A DNA stretch of 64,000 bases from Stenopsyche tienmushanensis (lineage: Eukaryota > Arthropoda > Insecta > Trichoptera > Stenopsychidae), in the NCBI GenBank assembly GCA_008973525.1, contig WACJ01000060.1, positions 186,001-250,000 of the forward strand. Direction: 5' to 3'. Position 1 is the stretch's first letter, and every line of letters begins with the position of its first letter. The notes beneath the pieces are model-generated. The model was not told the origin of the DNA, ran no database searches, and saw only the letters and a list, made by a program, of their open reading frames with translations. Of the stretch, positions 23,057-35,124 are shown one piece after another. The position numbers and the translations under genes are program-made.

Positions 23057-26000
23057 TTTCATAGCAAATGGATTAGTTTATAGTTTTTTATTTTTTATTT
23101 GCAGCTATTTTTTGAGATAGAATCTTAATCGCAAGACTGTCTGTAGGATGAAAGACGTAATTATTACCTTGATAAGGTTTGGCTTCAATATATTCAAAGT
23201 TAAGGGCACATATTGGATCAACATGACACAATGTTTTTGAAATAAAAACCTGGAGAAGATCAAAAATTCATACAAATACAATTAAGAATCAATGCATTTT
23301 AAAAGGATTTTAATGGAACAAATTTGCAACCATAATTCATAAAAGCACTCAGAAGTGCTGTTGAAAAAATCATCAGGTACAATACGGGAATAAATTTATT
23401 AAAAAAAGCTCGAGTCAATAACGCGAAGGTGCTGAGAGCTTTTTATGGCGTCGGCAGAACCTTTCTAGTCAACAATTTCTTTTTACAATCCTTAAATATA
23501 ATGGAAAAATACTGTATCCTTACACTTCAGCGCTTATGCGTGCATGTAAATCAAGCATATGGACTGTTTCCATGAATATATAATAATATTTACCCATACA
23601 TTTTGCAGTCGGAATATTTCAGTGCCAAAAATGAGCACTTTTCACGCTGCGAGACGAAAAATATGGTCGGAAATTTCCGTACTAATGCTCTTTGGGCTAA
23701 TATAGAGTAAATAAAAGTACTTTTATTACTTATATAATGCGACTAAATGTGCATTTTTTCCATTGGCAAGGCATATGAAAGATCATAAATTAGATGCTAT
23801 ATGCTATAAGATCATTTTATTTATGTTGAAGAAAGTTTATTTAATAAAAAACATTAAGTATTTTAAAATTGGCATTTAAAAAAATCGATAGATTTAAGTT
23901 TGATCGCCCAAAAAATTATAAATTGGTTTTTACTGTGTAAGAATCAAGGGATCCAGGCTCAGAATACACTTCCAATATATATGAACATCTTCTAATTAAC
24001 GTCTTACGGAATATATTTTCATAGAATTCATATGATATCAGGCATGTATATTTATGTGTGGGACGAAATGGTCGCAAAAAATTATGCAAAGTTATATTTT
24101 CATGTCGTTTGATAAAATATGTAGATTGAAAAATATAAATTTTATTTATTTTCCATATTTATCTTAAGAAAATTTCATATGGAGCTTTCCAAGGATGTCG
24201 GATACATTTTCTTTATACATTTATAGCTCAAAGTTCAATATTCAAATTTGATTGAATTTTTTTGTCCATCCACGTTTACATTATCCTCAAATAATATAAT
24301 ACAAACCCATCGTTCATATATGATATTCATGTACACACAATGGCCTAAATTCAAATCCCAAAAGTTAAATCAAACGGTCCTTGCCTTTTCAATCTCGGTC
24401 AGTCGTGAGTATTATCTGGACATGTATCGGAGCGCTTTCCCACTCTCAGGGGGAGCTTTATTTGGAATATGAATTCAAAATGCGGATGAAAAGGAACCGG
24501 AAATTGAGCGAGGCACAGGTCCTTTCTAGGACTTTCATCGCGGCGTTTTCTTTACCCCTAAAACGATTCCCGAAATGAACGGCTCCGATGGGACGTTGAC
24601 CATTCTATTTCGTTTTGAATAACAAGTGCCGACTGTCCCAGGATATTGGCGAATCCTCGAGCTGCACTGTGAGGAGGCTGCATCGCTCTTGAATATTTTA
24701 TTAAAATTTCAGTTCCGTTGCCAAAACGTACAATTTTTGTGGGTAGCGTATCCCTGGAAATGGGTCAATTTTGATTTCAAGGGTTCACTACTAAAATACA
24801 TGGCTAATAATAAGAGGGGTGAATGCAGGACCTTTTGGCATGGAAGGCAAATTTGCATATTCCGCTACTAGCTAAAAGCGTAATCAAATATCAAAATTGC
24901 ATAAGTATAATTTTGAAATTTTCTGGCAATTTCATTCGTGAGCATAATCTTTTAAATTATCTATGAAACGATTTTAATTATGATTCTTGCATCATTGAAA
25001 TTTTTTAAATATCTATTGAGTTGCAACTCTAAAAGGGGTTAGTTTTTTAAGCGAAAAATATATTATTAAAAAAAATAGTACTAAAAAATTTGAGAGATTG
25101 TTAATTTATAGACTTCTACGCTTATCTAGACCATTGATCTTTTTAAGTATCTTATTTTTCTAAATTTACTCCCCATGAATGATCATTTCATATAATGAAA
25201 GAGAAGTTTATTTAGAAAATTTATGAAATCAGCTAGCTGCAAAAACTGCAAAAAAGCTCAAAATAAGAACTCAATTTATCTCTAATGATAGAATTATATC
25301 AATCAAAGTTTTATGATTCTATTGCTGCACTATTTGCATTCACATTTATGCCCTCATCTCAAGTCTATCTATTTTGTCTTGCCTCAAACACCCTTAAGCC
25401 ATTCAATAATATGCTATTATAAATCATTATGTACGAGCTTATAAAGAATATAAAACTACTTGTTGTATTATATGAACCTACATCTACATAAAATATTTTG
25501 TGTTAAATCTTCATTAATTAAGTTGTCAACAAAAAAAATGTAAAGGTTGGCTCACTCCCAAAAAATGAAGTACAGGAAATCTTCTTCATTGTGAAAACTT
25601 AAAAAAAAGAAGACTATATTCCGTAGATCGTTAATCAAGTTATAGCCCCCTGTTCCATTGTTCTTGAATAAATGTCTACACGCTTTCTTCGCAATATACA
25701 TGACTCATTCTTTTCTACCCCCCTGCAAATTTATGGTGGTAAAAAAAGCTCTTGAATCTTGTTCTAAAAAATACAACTAGAATTATATGCGTAATCGATC
25801 ATCTTTTCAATTTATTTAAAGCTTTTTGTGCTTTAATTGTTGAACATGTTCTTTGTTTCGAAATTTTGATTAAATAACCATGCCAAACATTGGTGTGCGC
25901 TCGCTCATTAATATTTTAATCAAAATTAATTGAAATAATGTTCACACGTGGAAATTTAGGACTTCGGATCCCAAACGTGTTTGAAAGCTCCAATCTACTT

Positions 26001-28555
26001 TTATTGAAAACCCCGGAAATAAGATTCCGCAACAATGGCAAACTTTTGTGACCGATGAATAGTGGCAAAGTTGAACCCATCTTTGGATTATATACATTTA
26101 ATGTCGGATAATTTAATATGTATGGATGACCGCTTTTCTGAGGCTTTCATCCGTGTTGAGCTATTGTGAATTATTTAAGTAAACAGACCCTTTTAGTAAA
26201 TAAACAGATTTAATAGCCGATCAAGACGAAATTCATCATTTCGGGAAATCCCTTCTGGGCTATACAAATGATCGTCCTTTATTATATTTAAGCCTCCGAC
26301 CAGTTCAAACATAAAGAGTACACTGTCTTAATTAGAAGCGAATATTTTATGACGCTCGTTTACATTTGCCAGGCTCTAAATATGGCGCTTTATCGTCGGA
26401 AACAATTTTTGAATTTCGCCTTTGTTAACCTGAGCTGTGCGGTCTGTTTGTAGAGAACGAAATCAGACTGTTCACTACATCACGGGGGCACTATTCTGCG
26501 CCCTTTTATTGCTACTTACCCGCAAGAAATTGCAATTGGCGGAGATGTTGTTTCTGCTGCCAATTAGCTCACGAGCTCAGTAGCATCCCCGGCCAACACT
26601 TCGAATTTCATCCCCGAAATAATACGTAGGTGGGTTGTTGTGTTTGAAAACACGGTGTCTCGACCTTTCCTCTGTGTTATCTAGAAATCTCGGAAACCAA
26701 TGTAACGGGAATTTGCGGTAATGACTAAAGGGGTGGGTGCAGGGAGCCCTTCTCGACCGCAGAATTACAGGTATCATTTGCCAGAGAATGGCTTAAGAGA
26801 TTACACCTGAGAAGGAGCTACGTCAAACATTTTTCATCCTGTGGGAAAATCACTAAATATTTATGGCCCGATTAACCGTAGTATCCTTGAACGATTTGGC
26901 AGAGGACTCTTGAATCGATTCACATTAATAACGCATTTTTTATCATATGCTCCTTTATATCAACAGGAGCTCATAATTTTTAACCTAATACGTTATTATA
27001 AACGGCAATAAAGTTTATTTTAATGTTAAAGATATTTTTCAATCAATTTCTAGTTAAATTTGGTTAATTTTTTATATTGATTATGGACAAAAAGTATTTA
27101 ATTCAGTTATAATAACTCAAAAGAGATTATATTGTAAGAAACCAGCGATATGTAGAGGAAGATCATAATGTTTATATATGTTTCATAACACTCTTTTGCT
27201 CTTGTATTATTCATAATTTTTTTTTCGATTATTACCAAACCGTTTACTACTAATATTGACATACCAAAATTATCAAAGTGATTTTAAATATATGTGGTAA
27301 CATAGCACTTCAGAAATAATTTATTCAATTTAATAGCCACACTTTGATATATTGCAACAATGATGACCCTCTTATAACGCTCCCTTAAATATTTTAGCCA
27401 TTTATTATAGTCGTGGGCGTTTCAAATTTAAATTTATAATGGCGTTGAATGCACCTCACCCTGGGGTCATTATATATAACTAATCCAGAACAATAAATTT
27501 GGCAAAGAGCATCATTCCTCCACAAATCCAAATTTCATCCAGCGTTCTTGCAGCACCCTCTTATTTAATAACAAATAATTCGTGAGGGGTTGGACTTTGT
27601 ATAGTCCGTTTGGATTGTTTTTGCCCTAGCCGGACGCATTGTGCTTGCGTGCTTCGAAAAGTCTTCAGATACTCGTGTGTGCGTAAACCTGAAGCTTTTA
27701 CAAAGTTCTTGTACCAAAATGGGGTTGAAAATATAAGGTAAACTTGCCTCAGGAGATGTGTGAACAAAAGCGTCACGTGTTTTGAGCAACCGACGAGGTT
27801 TGCACATCGGTGGAAACAACATCACACAGGCATAGCAATGCGGCTTCATCACAACCCTTAAAATATCACAATATGAATAACAATTAGACGCCTAAGTAAG
27901 TCGAGCTCCTTAGCGACAAACATGACGCAATTAAGACACTTTGTTTATTTGACAAAGGTATGTCTTTTATAATATTTAGCCGTGGAGCTAAGATATATCA
28001 CTAGTCTTCTCCGAGAATTAGAAGCTTAGCTCGCAGATGGAAAAAATCTCTGCATAACGATTCATTCTCATTATAATATAGGATATTAAGAGTTAAGCTC
28101 CATTATGTAATATCAATGGATTTATTCAAATGATTTTGTATGCTGCCCATCGGTCAAATTGGTAGATAAGTTTTTATTCCTGCTTAGTGCTTTGAAATAT
28201 TTTTTCTAAGCCACTCCAAAAATTCTATCGCGCCGATCTGATACTTAAAGACGAGAGCACCTCTTTGTTTGGCGCTCACTCCCACCCGTAATTATGTATC
28301 TTAATTTGTTCATTAGTTGTTAAATTGTACGACACAAAAGAGTCCAAATTCTTCTAGTCGGTAATCTGATCACCGGCTCGTATCTGCTGCGAACACTTTT
28401 GATCTTGCATTTTAAGTGACGGGGATGCATAATGGTCGGGCGGCGATGATGGATCGATTAGACGTTTTAATGAATGACGTATCGGTGTGCCGGGCAGCTG
28501 CCGGTCATCGGCCTGATGAAGAATAATTGGTTAAGGCTGGACACTAATGGGCCAA

Positions 28556-28564
28556 TGATTGACA
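28556..28564 (+). promoter_or_regulatory. possible Exd/Hth (Pbx/Meis) composite site
   Basis: tgattgaca matches the known TGATTGACAG composite binding site of the homeodomain pair Exd/Hth, followed here by agtg. It lies in a GC-richer island with ataattgg nearby (28533-28540). A single match of this length is expected by chance at this scale, so it is only suggestive. Confidence 0.2.
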
Positions 28565-28991
28565 AGTGCAGCCCATGTGCCAATCAAAACTGGTATTTTG
28601 ATCGGAAATGGGTAGCTAGCTCGTTCTATTGATCCTTTCCAGCAGCCTGCTTGATTTGCTCAATGAATTGTGCTTAAACACCTTGACGTCGCATAAATTA
28701 TCTTTAAAATTCGTAAAAAATATTTCAAACTTAGTTATTCTCGCCACTTGTCATACAACGGGTTAATTATAATTGAAATAAATTAATTTGATCCTTAAAT
28801 TGCGTGATTATAAATTGAGTTAATATTGTTGTACTTACTCTTCCTAATATCTTAATCGATGAAAATTGACAATTGATAACACCAACTTTCAAAGAGTTAA
28901 ATTTAATTTTGTGTGGAAATCGTTTGCTGATAAGAATGTGTACTTGTGAACTATCATCACGATGGATCTAGCGAAACTCACATGAGTGTTT

Positions 28992-29975
28992 CCCCATTAC
29001 CATTACAGGTATTGAGGATTGTAGAAGAGAGTACGATTTGCTAGCGATATTGCTGCCAAACGATGCAAATTCGGAATAGAGACTTTAAGGAATAAAAGTA
29101 AAACCATCCTCGAAAATATGCAATAAGAAAATATCGAAAACTTTTGGTGACTTGGGAAACAAATAAATTTTAGGGGAATTCCAATGAAAAATCTTTCTGT
29201 CCTGAAAGGGGCACAAATGAACATGGAGATTTTTTAAAGATTGATTAAAAAATAAATAGGTTCCAGAGATGCGTGATTAAATAAAAAAAAGGGATTGTTT
29301 TCTCTGGTTCTTCTCATCCGAATGAAAACATATTGAAAGCAAGCGATGGATTAATTGGTTGCAAATCTTTTGCCCCCTAATTTGACATCTTTGATCCAGC
29401 TCATGGACCAAGACGTTATAGCATCAATTAAACGTCTTTATCGTCACAGTCTTCTGAAAACTCTTGCTAAAGAAGATGACAACTTGATCAATTTCTAGAA
29501 AAAATACGATAATGGATGCTTTACATAGAATAAAATCTTGGTTAAGAGTAAAGCCGGAAACACTTATTCGATTATGGAAAAATATTTTTCTTGGCATGGA
29601 AACAGATTGATACAATCCAAAGAAAATGATATGTCTGAAATATGTGGATTATTGGAAAATTTGATATGTTTTGAAAACGTGGATAAGGAAATCATCGAGG
29701 AGTACCTCAACCATTATTTAAATGATACAGGATTTGAATACATGGATGATGCAGATATCGTGAATAAGATACCAGTGATTACTATGGATATAATTTGGCG
29801 TTGAATTATGCTGAAACATTGTTTGATTACGCTGAACGAAGAGGATTTGAATATAATGATATAATAGCTTTAAGAAAAATTCGAAGTGATATTGGAAATT
29901 TGGTAAAAAATTCTCAAAAACAAACAAAAATTACAGATTTTAATATACTGATATTTTCATCAAATTTAATATGAT
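28992..29975 (+). pseudogene. Jerky/Tigger-type transposase, decayed
   Basis: Plus-strand pieces occur in the correct order for a pogo-group transposase. An N-terminal helix-turn-helix remnant at about 29043-29125 reads DIAAKRCKFGIE then LRNKSKTILENMQ. A second-HTH scrap begins RGIP at about 29173 and includes QMNMEI. The end of the DDE domain at about 29379-29460 reads LTSLIQLMDQDVIASIKRLY. The C-terminal region at 29515-29975 includes GFEYMDDADIVNKI, GFEYNDIIALRKIRSDI and the tail KQTKITDF. The aspartate in 'MDQDVIA' would be the third catalytic acid. The first two acids and most of the core are missing. Several stops and frame changes mark it as dead. Downstream, 30061-30082 carries the pogo-type end. 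Confidence 0.7.
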
Positions 29976-30058
29976 ATTATATTCAAAACCAAGTGGAAAT
30001 ATGATGACTTGGATTATCCGTGCTTTCCAGTTATCCGTGTCCATCCTCCTTAGTATTA

Positions 30059-30082
30059 GCGTGGATAATCGAGAGTCTATTG
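30059..30082 (-). repeat. Tigger-type terminal inverted repeat
   Basis: Read on the minus strand after TA (30083-30084): caatagactctcgattatcc. This closely resembles the CAGTAGACTCTCGATTATCC-type ends of Tigger elements and is the probable right end of the element encoding the 29-kb transposase. The left end was not found upstream. Confidence 0.65.
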
Positions 30083-30084
30083 TA

Positions 30085-33000
30085 TTTTGAAATTTAAATT
30101 TCAAATGAAATCATATTAACCTAATTTATTTATTCAATAAATAACGCAAGCCTCTTTGATACTAATTCAGATATTTACAGACGAATTCCATGTATTATAT
30201 TTAGGTCTTATAGGGCTTTTGTAGTTTGAGCTACAAATGAATACTATTTCTGATAATGTGCGATTCGATTCACTATAAACGAAGCAGAAATGTGAAACGG
30301 TCCTGATATTTGTGGTGAATTTGGACACGTTGTTTACAATCGCAATCACAATGCACTCCAGTGCATTGTGGCCACGGCCTACATTACCCACAGTATGTTT
30401 TGGGGGTTACTTATCTAAATGCAATAACCAACATATTTGATTCCGCAATAGAAAATATTTCCTGGATTTTCTGGACCAAAATAAATATTTAATAGCGGGT
30501 CAATGCTGATAATCTATCTGTCACAAACGAATGGCCATTTCGGTCAAAGCCTGCGGGAGTTCGCCTCACGACTGCTGGTTTATGGAACCATTGTTTTATC
30601 TATTTTGCCATGACCAACATGATTATAGTTGTTTGTTCGCCATGTTTATTTATCAGTTAATAATTATTATATAATACATCGGGCGCTTATCTGCAAACAT
30701 TATAGTATCTTGGGGTTATGCAAACATTTCATTTGATACAATTGAGTACATGATCTAATTACGAGCAAATTCATTATTGTGTATTTATAACTCAAGAAAT
30801 AATTCAGGCATAAAATATACCTGTACTTAAACATTAGTCATGTACATCGCATATGTAAATGATGAAGGCTCTCGAGGTGCTATGATAGGTAAATAAACCT
30901 CTTCCGTGGAGACCTTCTCCCTTTGGCCCACCATCTTTTATAAGGGACGTTCTCACGCATAAGAGCTCCTACTTAAGGTCTAATAATTAAACGCTAGTTA
31001 AATAAATTAATCGACTTTGTACGGGGGCTTAAGCCTTTGTTCATCGTGAACATTAACTACTGCTAAATTCATACATAGCCGTGGCAGAAGCAAAGTTTAT
31101 GTTTGTCCGGGCGCGCGTTATCAATGTTGTTCTTCACTCTTCGGCCGGGCGGGTGAGGTCGAAAGGGACGAAGCCTTCGATTCCATTGATCTTGGGGCTT
31201 GGGCTTGGGGTCTCAGAAGTGGTAGTTAGGGGTTGACCAGGGACGAAATAGGAGCTGCTTATCTGAGTGTTTAATCGGCCGGCTTAAGTTGCGGTAACGG
31301 CGGGCTTAATGATAGACAGCCGATAGTGTATCGCATATCTTTATTAATATGTACTTTCAGGTAACGGAACGTGCCCATGGTTTAATCACGACTTGTAATT
31401 AAAATTTAACTTCTATCCCGATCATATTCACTGGTAAAATATCTCCTTTTACCGAAAAGCGTATTTCCGATAAATAACTATGAACAAAAACGCTTGACAA
31501 GGGTAGGAGCTACAATCTGATTAAATCTGGAAAAAAATCATATAAAGGCATTTTGCATTAAATTTTCATTATATTCATTTCGTCTTAGTACGGAGGATAG
31601 CGACATAATTGTGTTGTATAATAATGTACTTAAAATAATACTATATTTCAATTAAGTTCCTGCGCTACAACTTTAGCCACGTCTACCGAGGTTCTATTCA
31701 CCTTGTATCGAAAGTAGACGACATTTATTTAACAGTAATTAATATAAACCACTTGTAGACTAAAAAACAGCTTTGTAGAATTTAATTTAACGCCAGTATG
31801 TACAATAATTAAAGTTCCGAAAATTGTTTATTAGGAATAATAATGTCAAGTTTTTGTATGCACGATTTCCATTTACGCGGTTTTTCGTTGATTATACACA
31901 TGCTCTTAAACGGCTTATGTTTTAAATTAAAATATTAAAATCTCATTTCAAATAATCAATCAGAATATTTTGATATTATTACATAATGCAAATTTAATTC
32001 CTGACATTTTCCCAGCATTTTAATCAAATTATACTTATTTAATTGTATTTATTTGCCTTGAAACGACTATAAAATTTAAATTCCTATTTGAACTTTAGTT
32101 CGTTGGGTAGTTTGCATAGCTTTATACAGTTTTCGCAATTGAACTATGCATTATTCAATAATGCAAATAAAACCATTATTTTATTTATATATTCAGAGCA
32201 TAATTAATAGCTTTGATAAATTGATTCTAAAAAAATATGATTTTATTAATATTACAGAGGTCAGAAAATCAAATTGCAATCTAAATTAGAGGTGATCCCG
32301 TATTTAATAGACCCTGAAGAGTCTGATGGACACTCCAAGGTCCAACCTTGGAAGACAGCCAGTCATTAGTCAAGTTGCGGAACACTTAATCAAATTACTG
32401 AATCGTAATGGAACTTATCGACCTCATAAACTCGACCGACTGCTACTAAATATTTAAATACACACGTTTGCACTCAAAGGACCGCTGCAATCAAATTAAT
32501 CCAGAAAATCCGACTGAACCTAATCATGCTGCGTCATTAATCACCGCAATGTATGTATATTTAATATGCCGAGCCGCGTAATGCGATTATGTCATAAAAA
32601 GAAGAAAGATAGGAGTATAATGGTGCGTTTTGTATATGGACGCATCAATATTATAAATCGTCGAGAGGCATACTTATATTTAGGGGCATAAACGAGAACG
32701 CAATTTTCCGTGCATTTCCGTTTTTGCCTAGGGTCTATTATCACGTCAATTTTTCACAGACACGCCTGGGATTTTCCGCTTACTACTACCCTTTATTTTG
32801 TGTGTCTGCTCACCCGCAGATACGGGATATAAGGCACTGGGGTAGATTATGCCCTTGCCTGTACCGAATCCTGTCATCGCAGCTAATGGATGGTTCGGAG
32901 ATAAGAGACCGACAATTTCCGCAAGCTGGTTTGATCGTGACACTTGCATTTTATGCAGCTTGAATAGGGCGCAAACCACAAAACAATTTAAATCTAAAAA

Positions 33001-33209
33001 AAATCCTTAATCTAGAAAATCATATTAATTTTCACTTCAATTTCAATTTTACCCTGTAATCGCTTCTCATTTCCAGACGATTTTCAATTTGCTTTCCACA
33101 CAGGGTGATTTTAGGAAATTATTATTTAGAATAGGGGAGAATATATGAGTAAATAGTGATTTTTTTATAAGTTTGGAATGATATTTAATTATTGTTCCAA
33201 TCACTTATT
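30085..33209. other. noncoding stretch with a GC-richer island
   Basis: No gene supported. A GC-richer section at 31080-31310 (gggcgcgcg, cggccgggcgggtgagg, gggcttgggcttggggtc) stands out, as does 32770-32960. Short opposing frames there have no motif. Confidence 0.5.
30347..30370. repeat. 11-bp hairpin
   Basis: cacaatgcact and agtgcattgtg flank a 2-nt centre (cc). The stem is perfect and no wider symmetry is present. Confidence 0.8.
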
Positions 33210-33415
33210 GGCATTCCTACAGAACTTTATTCATCGCTTCAGTATTTATTTTGTCTCAACCAAGAAATCAGCATAAGCTTGGATCGAAACAGTTGATTAA
33301 AAGTATTAATATTTCCGATTATCTCCCAAATTTATTCCACAATCACACCACAATAGATTTGAACCCAAAACATCATAATAAGAGTCCAGGATATTAACTA
33401 TGTATATCAACAATA
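33210..33415. repeat. dispersed repeat family 1, copy 2
   Basis: Diverged match to 2795-3030 in the same orientation: ttattcatcgcttcagtatttatttt, atatttccgatt, then agagtccagga. It ends less than 100 bp before the mariner element at 33500. Confidence 0.5.
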
Positions 33416-34074
33416 ATCCATACAGTCACGAAACTCTATATTGTTTTATTAAAAATACACTTCCATTTTTAACTACGAGTCGTTTTCCAATTGTTTATAT
33501 TAGGGAGACCCATAAGTAATCAATTATTTCGAATTAAAATGGATAAAAATGGTTACGATTTTATTTTAATTATTCAATCAATTATATAATTTCCATTATT
33601 ATTTACAGCTCTTTGCCATCTTTCAGGCAAAGTTTCAATTCCTCTTTTATAAAAAGAGTCTGACTGTGACGAAAAATAGTTATTTATGTGAATTTAAATT
33701 TAATTTACATTTTAAAACGTATTATTTTCAATGGAGTGACTAGAACTTTGAATAAATAATAATGCGACGTCGCATTATCTGGCGAATATGGAGGATTAAG
33801 AAGCAGTTCCCAATTGAGTTCCTTAATTTTTCCTGGACTACTTTAACTGCATGGAGTCTGGCATTATCATGATGCAATATCACGCCTTTTCGGTTGACGA
33901 AATTTGTATGTTTTTCTAACAACTTTGCATTTACTCTGTCTAATTGTGAGCAATAAATTTGTGCATTGATAGTTTCTCCTAGTTTTAGAAACTCAAAGTA
34001 TATTATCCCACCACAATCCCACCATATGCTCAAAAGGACCTTTTTTATAGTGAAAGAAGGTTTAGGAGTTGGTA

Positions 34075-34574
34075 TCTTCGATCCTTCCGGCGCGCGACGG
34101 TATCCTAAGCGCGGGTTTTCCAATAACCCACGGCTGCCGCGTCTCCCGAAACGTCGGCGAAAAAGGATTCAAATAATGGGGAGGGGGTGGTGGATGGTGA
34201 ATCTTCGGACGATGAATTTCAAAGATGGCCTCTTCTTTTGAATATTTTATTGTCTTCACTTGTAGAGGCTACGGTTGCGAGGCGTAGACCGAGTTTCAAC
34301 GCTGCTAGCTCAACCAAAGTTATATCGGGGACTCGGGACTCGGCACTCACTCTACCAGTCGTCGAGCCGAAGCTCGACTCCCGAAGAAGCTTCGAATTTG
34401 ACTGTGACGGTCGTCGAGCCGAAGCTCGACTCCCGAAGGAGAAGAAGACTTTGACGGTCGTCGAGCCGAAGCTCGACTCCCCAAGGAGAGCTGCTGTATG
34501 GTGCCCTGCACCTCTTTTATACACGGTTTAATGATCCCCTTCTCTTTCATCGATCTTTCTGGACGCCAATTGCA
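34075..34574 (-). mobile_element. 500-bp insertion inside the mariner transposase
   Basis: Exact 8-bp direct repeats agttggta at 34067-34074 and 34575-34582 flank it, and removing it restores continuous mariner-like sequence across the gap. It is far GC-richer than its host. On the minus strand it starts TGCAATTGG, has a TATA box (tataaaag, 34514-34521) and, about 270 bp downstream, an AATAAA (34246-34251): the promoter/poly(A) layout of an LTR. An 8-bp duplication is, however, longer than the 4-6 bp of LTR elements and fits hAT or P-type DNA transposons better. No terminal inverted repeats were seen, so the class is open. Confidence 0.7.
34355..34487 (-). repeat. three hairpin-bearing tandem-type repeats
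   Basis: The 18-bp hairpin gtcgagccgaagctcgac occurs three times without mismatch, at 34361-34378, 34413-34430 and 34460-34477, within partly conserved units (cggtcgtcgagccgaagctc). Repeat spacing is 52 and 47 bp. Read on the minus strand, the loop is TTCG closed by C-G, which as RNA is the exceptionally stable C(UUCG)G tetraloop. All three would lie downstream of the TATA box on that strand. Confidence 0.9.
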
Positions 34575-35124
34575 AGTTGGTACAGTCGGTTGATTAGTTG
34601 AAAACCACTGCTTAGTTCTTTTAACATTGTCGTATAATATCCATTTTTTATCACAAGTTATAATCCGGTGTAGAAATTGCTCATTAAGGTGTCGTTATTT
34701 CTATCACACTTAATTGGATCTGAATCCACTAGGGATTTCAGCAGCTCGGTATCGAATTCAGTAGGTCTCCCACTTCTGTGGTCATCAACTAGGCTAAAAT
34801 TGCCACTTGAGAATCTTCGAAACCATCGTTGACACTTGTTGACATTAAGAATTTTGCCGTAAACACCACAAATTTTCTTAGATGTCTGTGTTGTGTTACA
34901 ACCCATTTTAAAGTGGAAGAGCATAAGAAGATGAATGTGTTCTTCTGACGGCTGTGTGTCTGACATAGTTTAGATAACCAGTTTACTTTTATCTGTTGGA
35001 ATAAATGAAATCTACTTGATAAGATACAATAAAATGCACAATCTCTCTAGTCGACGCGTCAGCGATAACTGGCATGTAACAACACGCTCGCAAAATAATT
35101 GATTACTTATGGATCCCCCTAATA

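Larger units (their letters stand above)
20912..28985. other. long unassigned AT-rich stretch
   Basis: No gene or mobile element recognised in about 8 kb. Open frames are all under 100 codons and overlap others. GC-richer patches at 24590-24870, 26440-26830 and 28380-28680 might be regulatory, but nothing more can be said from sequence alone. Confidence 0.5.
33574..34966 (-). pseudogene. mariner transposase (broken)
   Basis: Starts at the ATG at 34966 with a mariner N-terminal helix-turn-helix, including KCQRWFRRFSSGNFSLVDDH and RSGRP. After an apparent deletion and frame change, EQFLHRIITCDKKWILYDN supplies the first catalytic aspartate at about 34650-34685. The reading is then interrupted at 34574-34075 by an inserted sequence. 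It resumes at KPSFTIKKVLLSIWWDCGGI, continues to GVILHHDNARLHA (second aspartate), frameshifts near 33820, and reads NPPYSPDNATSHYYLF. At the place of the third aspartate (SDY in relatives) there is SHY, so a catalytic residue is lost. The C-terminus GIETLPERWQRAV...YIID and a TGA at 33574-33576 are preserved. The enzyme would cut and paste the element at TA sites; this copy cannot. Confidence 0.88.
33500..35122 (-). mobile_element. mariner element with both TIRs
   Basis: TA (33498-33499) then ttagggagacccataagtaa; the other end, read inverted, is ttagggggatccataagtaa with TA at 35123-35124. The inverted repeats run about 30 bp (to caattattt) with few mismatches. The 1623-bp span contains a decayed mariner transposase on the minus strand and a 500-bp foreign insertion at 34075-34574. 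Without that insertion and one duplicated 8-bp copy the element would be about 1.1 kb, slightly below the usual 1.3 kb of a mariner. Confidence 0.9.

Noticed and set aside
34355..34487. CRISPR-like spacing of repeats
   Set aside because: Only three hairpin repeats with similar, not unique, spacers inside an animal transposon insertion; not a CRISPR array.
34187..34550. Several overlapping frames on both strands
   Set aside because: They arise from the GC-rich hairpin repeats of the insertion in mariner and encode repeat-derived Ser/Arg-rich strings.
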